Part shown: in pieces, positions 38,328-50,266 of the stretch
Position numbering within the stretch: the stretch's first letter is position 1
Layout: every line of letters begins with the position of its first letter
Assembly (NCBI GenBank): GCA_022592445.1
Contig: JABYQR010000053.1
Span: 112,794 to 176,793, forward strand
DNA: 64,000 nt
Direction: 5' to 3'
DNA from: Cytidiella melzeri
Taxonomy: Eukaryota; Basidiomycota; Agaricomycetes; Polyporales; Irpicaceae
Notes under the pieces: generated by a model
The model's input: only the letters and a program-made list of their open reading frames with translations
What the model was told of the DNA's origin: nothing
Databases searched by the model: none
Made by a program: the position numbers and the translations under genes

Positions 38328-39340
38328 ATTCTTTTTTTTTACATGTACATTCTTGGACAATGGCTCAGAAGCTCATTTCTGGTCCCTCCACAATACTCTG
38401 TGCCCCTTCTATCTCGGAGATTCTACACTCATGTACTACGATATTTTAGTTCTGAGCTCCACATTGATAATGCCAAGTCTCTTACTAGTGTTAGCAAGGC
38501 TGGCAAGCGGCAAGTACAATTCTGGAAGACTAAATACAATATCACTTTTTGAGCCAGATTTGTAAGTAAACTTACTGCTGGTAGCAGCTTGAATAGGTGA
38601 TTTTGTTGTGAATAGCTTCTTTGATGATAATGTATAATAAGTTGGCAGTTTTTCCTCACTGGAGCACACATTCATTCTGGAAAGGAGAAGCACTGTGCTG
38701 CATTGTTTAAAGTGCAACAACAGGTGTGAGTACAGAATTAAAAACAGGTTTGTAAAGTAGAGTGTAGAGATAAAAATTGTTTGACACATGTCTTCTTTGT
38801 AACAGTTTTGAACTATTATATTAATCTAGATACAATCTGGGTAAACTGCAGGAGCAGGATTACAAGTAATTTTGATACTGATAGCAAATTGAATAAGTAA
38901 TATAGTCCAAAATGTGTACTTGAACAATGACTTTGTTACTAAGAAGAACCTTAATAAACAACTTTGTTTGTGGTAAGAACCTTGCCAAGTAATCTGGCCC
39001 TGAATTGATGGTATCAAGGGCATTTGCTACTGGTAACACCTTCAATAAGCAACTTGAGATTGGACACAGTGACTGTACTACAGTCGATGAGTTTGGTTGT
39101 GGGAAAGGGGCCAAACATTGATAAAGGTAGTCACCAGGCTCTGTCAAGCCATCTGTGGAAGCTTGCAGGAACTGATCTCGATGGTGGCCACAGTTGTACG
39201 GTGTGTCAGTAAACGATTAAGTATTTTTTACCAGATTATGCTAATGAAGCACATGCATCATGAGTTTGTAATCTCATTTCAAACCTTCATTCCTGCAAGC
39301 TGTAACAGTTAAGGTTACACTCACCAGATAAGTGGTTAAC
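38328..39340. repeat. AT-rich region with diffuse direct repeats
   Basis: A low-GC stretch after SPF1 with no protein-like frame. At least four degenerate copies of a unit resembling ACTGGTARCACCTTGAATAA lie at about 38573-38612, 38862-38905, 38928-38970 and 39025-39065. They look like remnants of a decayed mobile element or minisatellite. No open gene was found. Confidence 0.4.
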
Positions 39341-39560
39341 TTGAGGGGGAGATAGAGATATAGAGAGTAAGAGATGTGGTGAGCGAAGTACTGAAGAGTA
39401 CAAGGTAGTCCTTTATCAACAGAGTGGATAAGACTGAGGGGATATGCCCTCAGGAGTGCCTCTATATATACATGAAGGGGAGGACCCCAGGTACTACCCT
39501 TAGACCCCTAATACCTACATGAGTAAGCAAAGTAATCTACCTTACTAAGCATGCCCTATG
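39341..39560 (+). mobile_element. possible relic 3' end of a Copia element (polypurine tract and LTR start)
   Basis: TTGAGGGGGAGA at 39341-39352 is the kind of polypurine tract that precedes the 3' LTR of Copia elements, and Copia-2 in this window has the similar GCTGAGGGGGAG. Downstream DNA has a CTATATATACAT box at about 39460. No matching LTR partner was found, so this is tentative. Confidence 0.3.
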
Positions 39561-39808
39561 CCCTAGTGGTGCCACTTCAATAATCAACCAATAGCAATTG
39601 TCCCCATGACCTGACCCCATGACCCAGTTCCAAGGCTAGACTTATTCTAGCTTGTTCTAAGACAAGGCTAGACTTTTCCAGAAGGTTCTAAGAACTATGG
39701 CATCATTTAATGGAATGTTCTATACTATGACATCATAGTTCCAGCATGTTCCACAATGTTCCAGAGAGTTCTATCATGTGATACACAGATAAGGAAAGGA
39801 GCGCATCA

Positions 39809-39961
39809 GCGCATCAGAGACAGGAGGCGCATCAGCGCATCAATTGATAGGCACTGAGAATAAGTGCCGGAATAGGCACCTGATAAGCGTCAGATAAGCG
39901 CTGGATAAGCGCCTAAATAGACGCCGGATAAGCGCTGGATAAGCGCTTGACAAGCGCTTAA
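39809..39961. repeat. short tandem repeats GCGCATCA and GGATAAGCGC
   Basis: GCGCATCA-type units occur as two pairs at 39811-39841. From 39880 to 39961 a unit of 10-12 bp around GGATAAGCGC(T) recurs about six times with small variations; AAGCGCTT at its core is palindromic. It resembles a small minisatellite within retroelement debris. Spacing is too short and too regular to be a CRISPR array. Confidence 0.6.
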
Positions 39962-40129
39962 ATATTCCAATAATACCGTTGCCTGGTAAGGCAAGTCTTG
40001 TAGAAACATTGAAAATCTGTGACACAAGCTCCCTACAACGGCTGGCAGAAAACAAAGATAAATAGCCATGCTCAGCGTAATAGACACCTATTAATTGTCT
40101 GTTTTGGGAAGACTTGCCAGCCAAACCGC

Positions 40130-41012
40130 GTTAAATTATTCTGACGCATGTCATGTTTGTCTCGTACGTACAAGTTATGGCCACCGCAGTGCATTGACAC
40201 ATGCTTGAACTGCTATAAAGCAGCAATGTCTTGCTGGCCAACTTAGTCTTCAGCACACTCATGCACTCAGTCTCATCACCCCCATCCATTCCTGTTTGAG
40301 GACTTGACCAGGCACTGTCTGCCTGTGCTCTTGTCACCATACTAAAGCTCACTCTCTTATGAGCAGACCTTGTTATGGGCGCACAGTATCATGTCAAAGC
40401 ACTATGCTGATGCTATTGACAGCCTGGCACACAATATTGATCACTAGCACTTCAGCATGTTGATACAACTGGAAATTGCCCAGGCCTGCGGACTGACTCC
40501 ATCGTGTGCACATCTGTCGTGGATGAACCGACTAGCCCTTATTTTTTGCATTTTACCTCTAGTTTATACCTTGCAACACCCTTGCAACACCCTCGCAATC
40601 CTCTGCAAACCCCTTGCACGTCTATGAAGTGCCCATATCATGTGGCTTAGATGCTCTACACAATCAGATTACTTGCTGCTATGTCACACTGGCATGTAAC
40701 TCAGCTTATGTAAGACCACACAGCTACAACCACATGGCTCAGCCTGTCACAGAGACAAAGCTTGATGCAACTAAGAAGGACACAATGTGGATGACAACAA
40801 AGAGGTGGTGGCAGGCTTGAAGCACAGTGCTCTCACCAGCTGTTTCACTATTTTGTCTTCATACTTAGTGCGCGCTTAGCGCCAGTAGTTACTGTATATA
40901 AGACTTACTTTGATCAATGCTCAGCTATCACTTTTGATCCCCAACTCTCTCTGTGACCACCACCTCAGTCTTCTCTCTCAACGCTCTAAATTCTACTGAC
41001 ACCTTGTTAAAA
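40130..41012 (+). mobile_element. Copia-1 upstream region, presumed 5' LTR (boundary unresolved)
   Basis: This non-coding stretch ends directly at the Copia-1 primer-binding site. It includes a TATATAAG at about 40897-40904 followed by a CT-rich leader, as expected inside an LTR. Its left boundary cannot be set because the 3' LTR of Copia-1 is missing. Confidence 0.4.
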
Positions 41013-41028
41013 GGTTATGAGCCCCGCC
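41013..41028 (+). other. Copia-1 primer-binding site, half-tRNA(iMet) type
   Basis: GGTTATGAGCCCCGCC is complementary to the anticodon stem-loop of initiator tRNA-Met (...GGGGCTCATAACC). Copia and Ty5 elements prime from such an internal tRNA(iMet) fragment. The same 16 bases occur at the expected place in Copia-2. Confidence 0.75.
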
Positions 41029-41080
41029 TAAGCTCATTCTATTCACTCTACTACACTTCTACATCTACTCCTCTCTGTTG

Positions 41081-44000
41081 ATGAGCTCTGATCTCGCTGA
41101 TCAAGCTCAACTTCGTTGTTCCACTAGAGAGCAATACCAAACCAACTTCCTCAGAGGCACCAGAGCTCAACCCTGTCAAAGAACAACCACTTGCAGGACA
41201 ACTCCCACTTTCACTCCTACTCCCTCTCCTGCTCCTACTACACCTCCTTCCTTGATGTCTTCCACCACTGTCACAAAGACTGATGCTCCCTCAGCTGGAC
41301 CATCCACCTCTAATGTCCCAGACATCAACTTGCAACCCAGTGACAACAACAACCACTCATCTAGCTCTGAGGATCGTGAAACAATCCCAGGTGCTTGTCA
41401 TGTCTCCGCTCCTCCAGCTGATTGCCGCCGCACCCCCTTTGATACTCTTTGCAATGACGATTGCCGTTGTCACCCTCATGGAGGAGACAATGACAGTGAT
41501 GACAACCGTATGGATGAATATGAGAGGCCTAGACAACAACACAAGAAGTGTCTTGCTTGCCGTCTGACAACTCCCCCTCCTCCGGGTAGCCCTCCTGGTG
41601 GCTCGCTGCCGCCTAGCTCCATAGGCACTAGGTCAACACGCAAAGTGTTGCAACTTCTGTCCGTGCCACCTGGCCATGACAACAACGTCACTATGTTGCT
41701 CAGCAACATCAACAAAGCCTTCTCTGATGTTGGCAAACTTACTGGGGCAGACACTTGGCCAAGGTGGAAATTCTGCGTCGAGACTGCTATGTCAACTATA
41801 CTGGAGTTCCACACACTCCAAGGTGGCCTGACCGTTCCTCAAGAGGTTACGCGGGCTGTTTTCAACGTTCTAACCAGTCACATCTCCAACTCGGTCATGG
41901 CAAACTATCTCAACGAGTACAAGCCCCACGTACTCATGGATAAGCTGTGTGAACATTACAATCCAAAGACCACTGTGTCTGACGCAAACAAAATTTACCA
42001 GCTGTTCCACCTTCGTCGTCCTATCTATGAGATGGACAAGCTGCTTGACAATGCTACCAACATCTGCAGCAAGCTTATTGCTGCTGGCGTTGACATTCCC
42101 GGCCATATGTTCTACGCAGCTATTGTTGGAATTATCCCTCCTGCCTAAGCTGCCACAAGCCAGAACTACAAGGTCAGCGTGTGTTCTTCCACTCCGGCTG
42201 GAGAGAAGTTCTGCTACAGGCCCAACACGCTCATTGCCAAGCTTTGTTGCGAGTTCACCAACTGGCAACTCACACCCCCCCAAAGACTTCTGAGTCTAAG
42301 GGGCCTACCACTTTTGTCCCAAAGGACAAGGCTCACGCTCCTTCGGCTTTGCATGCTAAGGGCAAGGCCGTGGTCGAACACTCAACCAAAACCACCACTA
42401 CTGCTCGCGCAGCCGCAGCTCCCTCCTTGTCGAGCAAGCCCTCCACTTCTGGCCAGGGCAACTGCTTCAACTGTGGTCAGCCTGGCCACATGATGCCAAC
42501 TTGTCCTCTGCCCTGGACTGAAAAGTCCAAAGCTGCAATGAAAGAGAAGGGCATCACTCGCAAATCCGCTGCCGCCGCCGCTCAAGGCAAGAAGAAAGAG
42601 TCCACCACTGCTGGATCTTCAACTGCTACTGGCCTCATGGCCAACGTCACTGCTGCTGCTGACTCGGACAATGAGGTCCTCGAGCACCCTCACTCCATGC
42701 CTGTCTTTGACTACGCCACAGGCAGTGGCTTCACCGGTCAGAGCGCATGGGTTAAGTCTCTTTCCAACTTGGATGTCACGATGCACGTAAGTCCTTGTAC
42801 CATTTCTTCTACTTTGCTCCCACTGTTTGCAACTTTGTCGTTTGACAAGTCCGTTCATGTCATCAATACTGGTGCTACTATACACTGTACGCCATATCGT
42901 GACTTACTTTTCAACGTACATTCTGTACCAACTATCTTACTCACTGTCACTAACTCAGAACAAATAAGTCTCAAACTTGCTGGTGACATGGTACTCGAGG
43001 GCGGACAAGAAAATGGTACACATAATCAACTCATGCTAAAGAATGTCTACTACAACTCACAACTAACCTTTACGCTTATCAGTGTTTCAAAATTGGACGC
43101 TGACTATTGCTTTACTTTCTTTTCAAATACTTGTACTATATATGACTCAAACACGTCTTGTGTAGCTGTGATACAAGAAATTCACAATTCGTATTCACTC
43201 AACTCTACTGGTGTGACTTCTTTAGCAAGCATGCATAAGTCTGGTATAACAATGCTTGAACTCCATAAAAAACTCGGTCACATCAGTTATTTCCAGATAA
43301 ACAAACTACTTGAAATGTCCAAGCTTATCATTACTACTCATATCACTGACCGCACAGAAACTTCGTGCAAGGACTGTATCTTGAATAACATTCATTGTAC
43401 TCCAGTCCCCAAAGCTCATACTTTGCCTTTGGCTACTTCCTTCGGTGATCACTTTCATATTGACATGTTTGGGCCACTACCCACTGCATCAATTACTGGT
43501 CATCATCTGTACTGGTTGACTATTGGTGATGACTCAACTCAATGGCTAACACTTGCGCCATTAAAATCAAAAGATGATGCCTTCAATCAATGGGTTATCT
43601 TCTCTACTGAGCTTCTTATGCAATACAATATTTGCGTTAAGATTCTTCAATCTGACAACGATGGCGTATTCACTGGTGCAAATATGACAAACTACTTGAA
43701 GTCACAAGGTACTATACCCCGGCTTACTGTGCACAATACTCCTGCACAAAATGGTGTTGCTGAACGCACACACCAGACTATTATGAACTTGGTTTGTGTA
43801 AACCTGCATACGGCTGCTTTACCAAACTGGTTATGGTGGTACGCTGCGCTTCATGCGGTTTATCTCTATAATTGCACTCCTGGTGTTCCTCTTCAATATA
43901 AGACTTCTTACTTCAAACACTATGGTACTGAAGCGAACCTTGATGCACTTCAACAGTTTGGTCAACTGTGTATCGTATACAACAAATACCGAACCAATAA

Positions 44001-44660
44001 ACTTGCGCCAAAAGGCAAGTGCGCCGTTTGGATAGGCTTTGCTGAATATTCCAAAGGCCACTACGTTTACTTTGGAACACGCGTAGGCGTCAAACAAAAC
44101 TTGCAATTTGTTGACTCTATGGCACAAATTGAAGGGGAGAAAGAACCAGATATTGAAAAACCTACTCTCAAAAAACAACTTGAACTTGAGGAGAATCCTC
44201 ATGTTGAACCCATGGACATCAACGAGCCTGACCCTTCTGGTTCTAGGTGTACTACTAGAGAGCCTAAGCCTTTGTGCAAAGCTCAAGGCTTAAACTATGA
44301 TGAAGTCGGTACAAACATTGCCTTCTACTTGACTGAATTCAACGCATACTACACTGAAGACGTTGGTAGTCCAGTTACTTACACAGACGTACTGAACCAC
44401 CCACTCAAGATTGACTGGCTCAATTTGATGAAAACTGAGGTTGCTACCCTTGAACAACTTGGCACTTGGGAATACTGTATCCTGCCGCCAAATGCAAACA
44501 TCACTGGTTCGCGCTTTGTCTACAAAACAAAATACGAACATGGCAAAGTCACTAAACTCAAGTCAAGACTTGTTGCACAAGGATACTCCCAGCGTGACGG
44601 CATTGATTACTACTCAAATGACTTATTTGCACCTGTTGCACGTATGAGTTCTGTTACAAA
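41081..44660 (+). pseudogene. Copia-1 gag-pol, decayed and truncated in reverse transcriptase
   Basis: Gag starts at the ATG at 41081. In-frame TAA at 42146 (PPA-stop-AATSQ) and a frame change at a run of seven C (about 42275) break it. Beyond lie a CCHC knuckle (CFNCGQPGHMMPTC), a protease site reading NTGAT where Copia has DSGA, an integrase with HKKLGH...CKDC and all three catalytic acids (IDMFGP, QSDNDGVF, QNGVAERTHQT), and the start of the reverse transcriptase (YKTKYEHGKV, VAQGYSQRDG, LFAPVARMSSV). After about 44660 the frame stays open to 44835 but no longer matches reverse transcriptase, so the YxDD box, RNase H and 3' LTR are lost. The element is inactive. Confidence 0.85.
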
Positions 44661-45540
44661 CGGTCTTCACACCCTATTATTTTTCTTTACTTCTTTGATC
44701 ACCTTGATAAACAGATATCTTCTTTACAATTGCCTTGACAATCCAACTCGTCTTTCCTCCATCATTCCCTGGTCCACATTGCCTCCGTTCAACATGGACT
44801 ATTATGTTATCAGTTGCCTTCTGATGTCCATTTAAACCTCAGACCTAACTCCAATTGGTTACCATTGCTTTGGTTCAACCCTTGGCCTTTCCATACCTCT
44901 GTTACCACTCCATCGGGTCCAAACCCGTCTATCCCCTGTTTCGGATCCAACTCCGTCTATCCCCTGTTTTGGATCCAAATCCGTCTATCCCCTGTTTTGG
45001 GTTCAACCCCTTCTCTATTGATCTCTGCCTCATGTTTCCCCTTTCTATTGTTCCTTGTTTCCGCACCTTGACAGTCTTTTCTCTCATTGGCTTTCCAGAG
45101 TAGTGGCTGTTCTCTGTGTATTGTTCTTCCTTTCCGTTCCTTCTATTTGCTACCACTACCTCGGACTGGTCCAAAAGTAGCTAGGTCAACATGTATAAAT
45201 AGCCGATAGACATGGGGCTAGAACCTCAGTCTATCCACTTCGTATCAATATTCCTTCTATTGAACCATCATTTGTCTGCCACTGTGCTTGACAGCGACCA
45301 CGCGGCCTAGACCATCATCAGACCTTGTGTGTAGCTACACCAATGGTTTCTGACCTGACAACTTGTCCCTTGACAATAGTTGGTCTTAACATTTGGATAG
45401 ACTCTTCTGGGTCTACCCTGCGCACCAAGAAGAACCACTCAATTGGCAACAACTGCGGTCTTGCTGCAATCCCTTGTCATCCTTGCTAGCCTTACCCTGG
45501 ATGGGAAGCAGCAATTAGATACACCAGACATCAGAAGCAT
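44661..45540. mobile_element. junction and presumed 5' LTR/leader of Gypsy-1
   Basis: Between the broken Copia-1 and Gypsy-1 gag. It has a TATAAATAG at about 45196 followed by a transcribed-leader-like stretch, and a 28-bp tandem repeat (44915-45010). No second copy of this DNA lies in the window, because Gypsy-1 lacks its 3' end, so LTR borders stay unknown. Confidence 0.4.
44915..45010. repeat. 28-bp tandem repeat, about 3.3 copies
   Basis: Units of the form CGTCTATCCCCTGTTTYGGA plus TCCAAMTC follow each other three times with few changes, inside the presumed Gypsy-1 LTR. Confidence 0.75.
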
Positions 45541-47459
45541 ATGACAGTGGGAGCTGAAACATCCCTCCCCTGCTACAGAAAGCCGCACCTTTTCTACAAG
45601 AAGAAACGAGACATCTACCTTGACCAAGACGACGAGTGGGAACATTGCACAGCTGACATTTGTCCCAATCGTGAACTAGCAAAACAAACAGTAAGACCGC
45701 CACACCCAGACTTTGAAGTTGTGGACATTGCCCAAGTTGAACAACACTTGCGAGAAGCCAAAAGATGCGACAAGAGACGAGCAGAAGTACCATCTGCTAG
45801 TAACAAACCACCACTATTGTTAGAAGAACTTACAGTAGCACCAAAGCCAACAATGAGTACCCCTCAAGAAGCAATACAACCCAAAGGTACTGGGCAAACA
45901 GCAGGTACCCAAGCACCAGGGACTGAAAGAGAACAAAGGCCATTTACACCATTCACTACTCCTGACGACGACAACTCTTCAGCCCCAGATCCACATCGAC
46001 CCATCTTTTGACCCTATGATAGGGGAGGTCATGAGAAAAGGAAACAATCAGACCCTTTCGACCCCGAGTACCCCTTTGACAGATATTCCGACGCCCCAAC
46101 CAATGACCGAGCACCACCTGAAAGCGAGTGGGAAAAGCTCAAGCTCCGTGATCCCCAAGACTTTGATGGCAGGGCCGAGAAGTTTGATGAATGGTGGACC
46201 AACATGTTGATGTACATCAGGATGCAGCCTAAGCAATTTGCTCTAGCCACACACAAGATTGTGTGCGTACTCAGTTACATGAACGGAGGAACGGCTGGAC
46301 CGTGGGCCATGCTGAAGAAGAAACAATACCTGATGGAAGATTTCCCACACTGGAGAGAATTCTGCGATGAAGTGTTGATGTTCTTCCAGGACAAAGGACT
46401 TAGAGAACAAGCACTGGCCAAGCTTGAAAGAGAAAATCAAGGCTTGAGAACAGTCCAAGAATACAACAATGATTTCTCCATATTGCTGGGACAATGTGGC
46501 AAGAACCAAGATGAAACAGCGGTAATGGCTTGGTACAAGCGCGGACTCAAGTGGAGCCTCCTTAACACCCTTCATAATCTACACCATCAACTGGAGAACC
46601 TTGGAGAAATGATGATAGAAGCGCTCCGGTTAGAAACGAACCGGCAGCTACTGACGCTCAATCTGGCTGCTCATAATGGCCGTGGCAGAAGTGAAGGGGG
46701 AAGTCAGTCTACTCGAACCCCCTACTCAAACAACAACCAAGCCACTGCAAGAGTTATGAACGCAGCAGATCGTGAGTGTTACTTCAGAGACAACCTGTGC
46801 TTTAGGTGCCATCAGCCTGGTCACAAAGCTAACAATCTCTCCTTCCATCCCGACTATAGGCCAAACCCACACACGCAACCTCGAGCGCAAAACCCGCCGC
46901 CTGCACTCCAAGCTACAACAATGGTTGAAGGAGAAAGATCAAGCGCCAGCACTTTGGAAGCAAGAGGGAAGGAGGTTGGTCAGGAGGACACCACAGGAGT
47001 TATACGTCGCACACGTGGCAGCATGGCAGGCGATTCAGGCAAGACGATTGGAGCTCTCAAAGAGTTACATCGTCGACATGATGGAGGGGGGACCCTGCAA
47101 GTTCTGGGGTCTGGCCAAGCACAGGAACGGGGTCTTTATGACCAATCAGGAGGCGGAATGCATGAGGGAATGGAGAACCATGGCCTTCGCAGGCCTGGAT
47201 ATGATAGATTGGGCCAACGACTCGTACTGGATAAGTTGGGCAGCGCACAAATGGGAGGATCTGGGGGTGACGCAGGAGGAAGTGGAGAGGTGGCTCAACT
47301 TAGAGTGGGTAGGGCCGCCTCTCTTCCGGGTCCAAGAATGGCAGGATGGAATACCAAAACTCGGCCAAATTTGGAAATGGTCTACAGGGCTGTAGCGGGG
47401 CTACCAGATGAAGAGAGAGGCCTGTTTTTAGACGAACTTGAAGAAAGAGAGGGTTTTTA
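45541..47459 (+). pseudogene. Gypsy-1 gag, broken
   Basis: One frame runs from 45541 to 47459 with a single in-frame TGA at 46009 (HRPIF-stop-PYDRGG), which a CGA-to-TGA change would explain. The capsid region (WEKLKLRDPQDFDGRAEKFD, then EWWTNMLMYI) is retrotransposon_gag-like. The zinc knuckle CFRCHQPGHKANN lacks its fourth Cys. From about 46895 to 47395 the gag frame turns into Gly/Arg-rich nonsense, whereas the frame one base over gives a Trp-rich protein-like domain (CKFWGLAKHRNGVFMTNQEA, EEVERWLNLEWVGPPLF). Gag-like sequence (LPDEERGLFLDELEEREGF) returns in the first frame. Two compensating indels are the simplest reading. Confidence 0.8.
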
Positions 47460-47507
47460 GTTTATCCTACACCCTCGCCGTGTGTCAGGATCAAGGCGAA
47501 CCGTGTA

Positions 47508-50172
47508 ATGGCTAGTGACCTTTCAATATCATTTGCTGGAAGAATCACACACAATCGTGAAATTGTCGAAGTTCAAGTCTTGGTTAATAGTGGTGCAACG
47601 CATTGCTTCATCCATGAAAAAGTCCTCAATCGTAACAAGTGGGAGGCAAACCCGTTACCAAAGCCGTTTGCAGTCCAGAACGTTGACGGTACCATTAACG
47701 TGGCAGGACGAAGTACTCATGGCATATACTTGCCATTAGTGGTGGGACAAAGAGTCCACTATGAACTATTCTACGTAACCAATCTCGGTCAAGACGACAT
47801 CATCCTAGGAATGACTTGGTTGAAGAAACACAATCCCTCAATAGACTGGAAGACCAAATGCATACAATTCAAAGATGGCAATAAGGTCCATTGTGAAGAT
47901 CCCCTCACAATCAAGATCATTCAAGCAATCAAGCGAATGCAGCCGCCGGATAAACAGTTCACAACAGCCAACAACCCGCATCAACCTTATTGACAAAGAA
48001 ATGTTCATTCATGGTAGAAGAAGTTGAGGAATTTCCAAACTACGTCAGAGAGAAGCTTCCTTCAGATGCTGTCCACATCATGGAACCAATAGCCCAACCC
48101 CAGAAGAAATTGTGGGGGCCCATAGTCCTCCCACAATGCATAAGGAAGTGCATGCAGATACAACACCCACTGCAGACTATAGATCTCGGTCACTCCAGAA
48201 TGGGTAGCCAAAGAGGAAGAGTTGCTCTATTGGGCCAAGGACTACCTATGGCACAAAGAGACCATTGATGAAGCAATAGTGGGAGGCGAAGATCTCATCT
48301 ACATCCAGGTCAAACACAATGTGTCTCAACAAGTGGCCGAAGCGCAGCACAAGGAGAAAACCAAACAAACTATTGAAGACATTGTACCAGCTGAGTTCTT
48401 GGGATTCCAATTTGTGTTTGAGAAGCACGCATCAGAACAACTACCAGAGCAAAAGAAATGGGATCACGCGATAGACCTTGCACTGGGAGCAGAAATGAAG
48501 AACTGTAACATTTACCCGCTGTCACAACTGGAACAGGTCGAACTCAACAACTTCATTACGCAACACCTGCGGAAAGGATACATACGACCCTCGAAATCCC
48601 CAATGGCTTCTCCATTTTTCTTTGTCAAAAAGAAGGATGGCTCATTGCGACCAATACAAGACTACCAAATCCTGAACACCATGACAAAGAAGAACACATA
48701 CCCACTACCATTGATTCCGGAACTTATTGACAAACTCAAAGGAGCAAAGATATTCACCAAACTGGACGTACAATGGGGATACAACAATGTACGCATCAAA
48801 GAGGGTGACGAGTGGAAGGCAGCATTCAAGACCAACCTCGGTCTGTTTGAGCCGACAGTCATGTTCTTTGGACTTACCAACTCACCAGCAACATTCCAAT
48901 CCATGATGAACAAGATCTTTGCAGATCTTATTGACACGGGGCATGTAGTAGTTTACATGGACGACATCCTCATCTTTACCAAAGACCGGGTAACACACAA
49001 CATCCTCATCAAACAGGTGTTACAACGGCTGAAAGACAACGACCTGTTCCTGAAACCGGAGAAATGCATGTTCCAACAATCACGCATCGAATACCTTGGG
49101 CTCATTGTGTCTTACAACAACCTAGAGATGGACCCGGGTAAAGTCTCTGCGGTGGCAGATTGGCCAATACCCCATAAAGTCAAAGAAGTCCAATCATTCC
49201 TTGGATTTGCCAACTTCTATTGACAGTTTATCTCCAACTTTTCCGACATTGTGCAACCATTGTACCACCTGACCAAGAAAACAACTGTATGGGACTGGAC
49301 AGTGGCCTGTCAAACTGCCTTTGACAAATTGAAGAGAGTCTTCTGCAGTGCACCACTACTCAAGATGCCAGATGCAGGCAAACCATTCCAAGTGAAAACC
49401 GACGCATCTAGTTATGCAACAGGAGCGGTGCTATCCCAACAGGATGAAACAGGACATTGGCACCCCTGCACGTATCTCTCTCAGTCGATGACGGTAACCA
49501 AACGGAATTACGACATCTACAATAAGGAACTTCTTGCCATCATGTGTGCATTGGAAGAGTGGCGCCACTATTTGGAAGGGGCAACTTACAATTTTGACAT
49601 CTACACTGACCATCAGAACCTCACATATCTCAAAGAAGCACACAAATTGAACCGAAGACAAGCACGTTGGGCATTGTATCTCTCAAGATTCCGATTCCAA
49701 ATATTCCACTGGCCTGGGACTACAATGACGGTTTCTGATGCCCTTTCTAGACGTGTTGATCATGATCTAGGGGGGGTGATAATTCCGAGCAGATCCTGCT
49801 ACCAGAGCATCTTTTTCATCTACAAGTAATAGATCAGGATCAACACGCAACAACCACCAATACTCCACTCCTTGATCGCATCAGACAGGTTGCTGAACTA
49901 GACGACCAAGTCAGAAATGCACTACAAACGCTACTAGCCTCCAAAGGCAACAAAGCAGTAAAACGTGACCTAGAGGACTGGAAGGCAGAAGATGGTCTAG
50001 TTTACTACAAGGACAAGATCTATGTACCAAAAGACCAACAACTTTGACAAGACTTAGTAAAGTTGTTCCATGACACCGTGGTTACAGGACACCCTGGACG
50101 ATTCAAGACAATAGAACTCATTCAACAAACCTTCTGGTGGCCAGGGATGACTGTATTCATCAAGAACTATGA
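47508..50172 (+). pseudogene. Gypsy-1 pol, broken; integrase core missing
   Basis: Protease (47508-47993) reads LVNSGATHCFIH, with Asn in place of the catalytic Asp. Two frame changes follow in the linker (about 47990 and 48185). Reverse transcriptase from about 48195 has FFFVKKKDGSLRP, LFFGLTNSPATFQ-like sequence and YMDD in VVYMDDILIF. An in-frame TGA at 49222 (FANFY-stop-QF) fits CGA-to-TGA. RNase H (KTDASSYATGAVLSQQ, YTDHQNLTYL) is complete. A run of seven G at about 49770 changes frame again, and a second TGA follows at 50045. The integrase zinc finger begins (FHDTVVTGHPGRF), but coding similarity ends at about 50172, before the DDE core. Dead element without a 3' LTR. Confidence 0.87.
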
Positions 50173-50266
50173 CATGGATAGTCCAACAGAGACCGGATTT
50201 TTCCAACATTGTCACAAGTTTACAGCCTTAAGCGCCTATCTAGAGTGCTTATTTTCCGGCTAGGAG

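Noticed and set aside
39880..39961. CRISPR-like array
   Set aside because: Units are 10-12 bp without unique spacers, and the host is eukaryotic.
40614..40820. Small gene in the Copia-1 upstream region
   Set aside because: 68 codons with no protein-like pattern, inside presumed LTR sequence.
41013..41028. Fragment of a tRNA-Met gene
   Set aside because: It is the complement of the anticodon arm and sits just inside an LTR in both Copia elements, so it is a primer-binding site. No full tRNA fold surrounds it.
44661..44835. Continuation of the Copia-1 reverse transcriptase
   Set aside because: The frame stays open, but residues after VARMSSV no longer match the family in any frame; the element was truncated there.
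45541..50172. Endogenous virus of animals or plants
   Set aside because: Gag-protease-RT-RNase H-integrase order without an envelope gene is that of a fungal Gypsy LTR retrotransposon.
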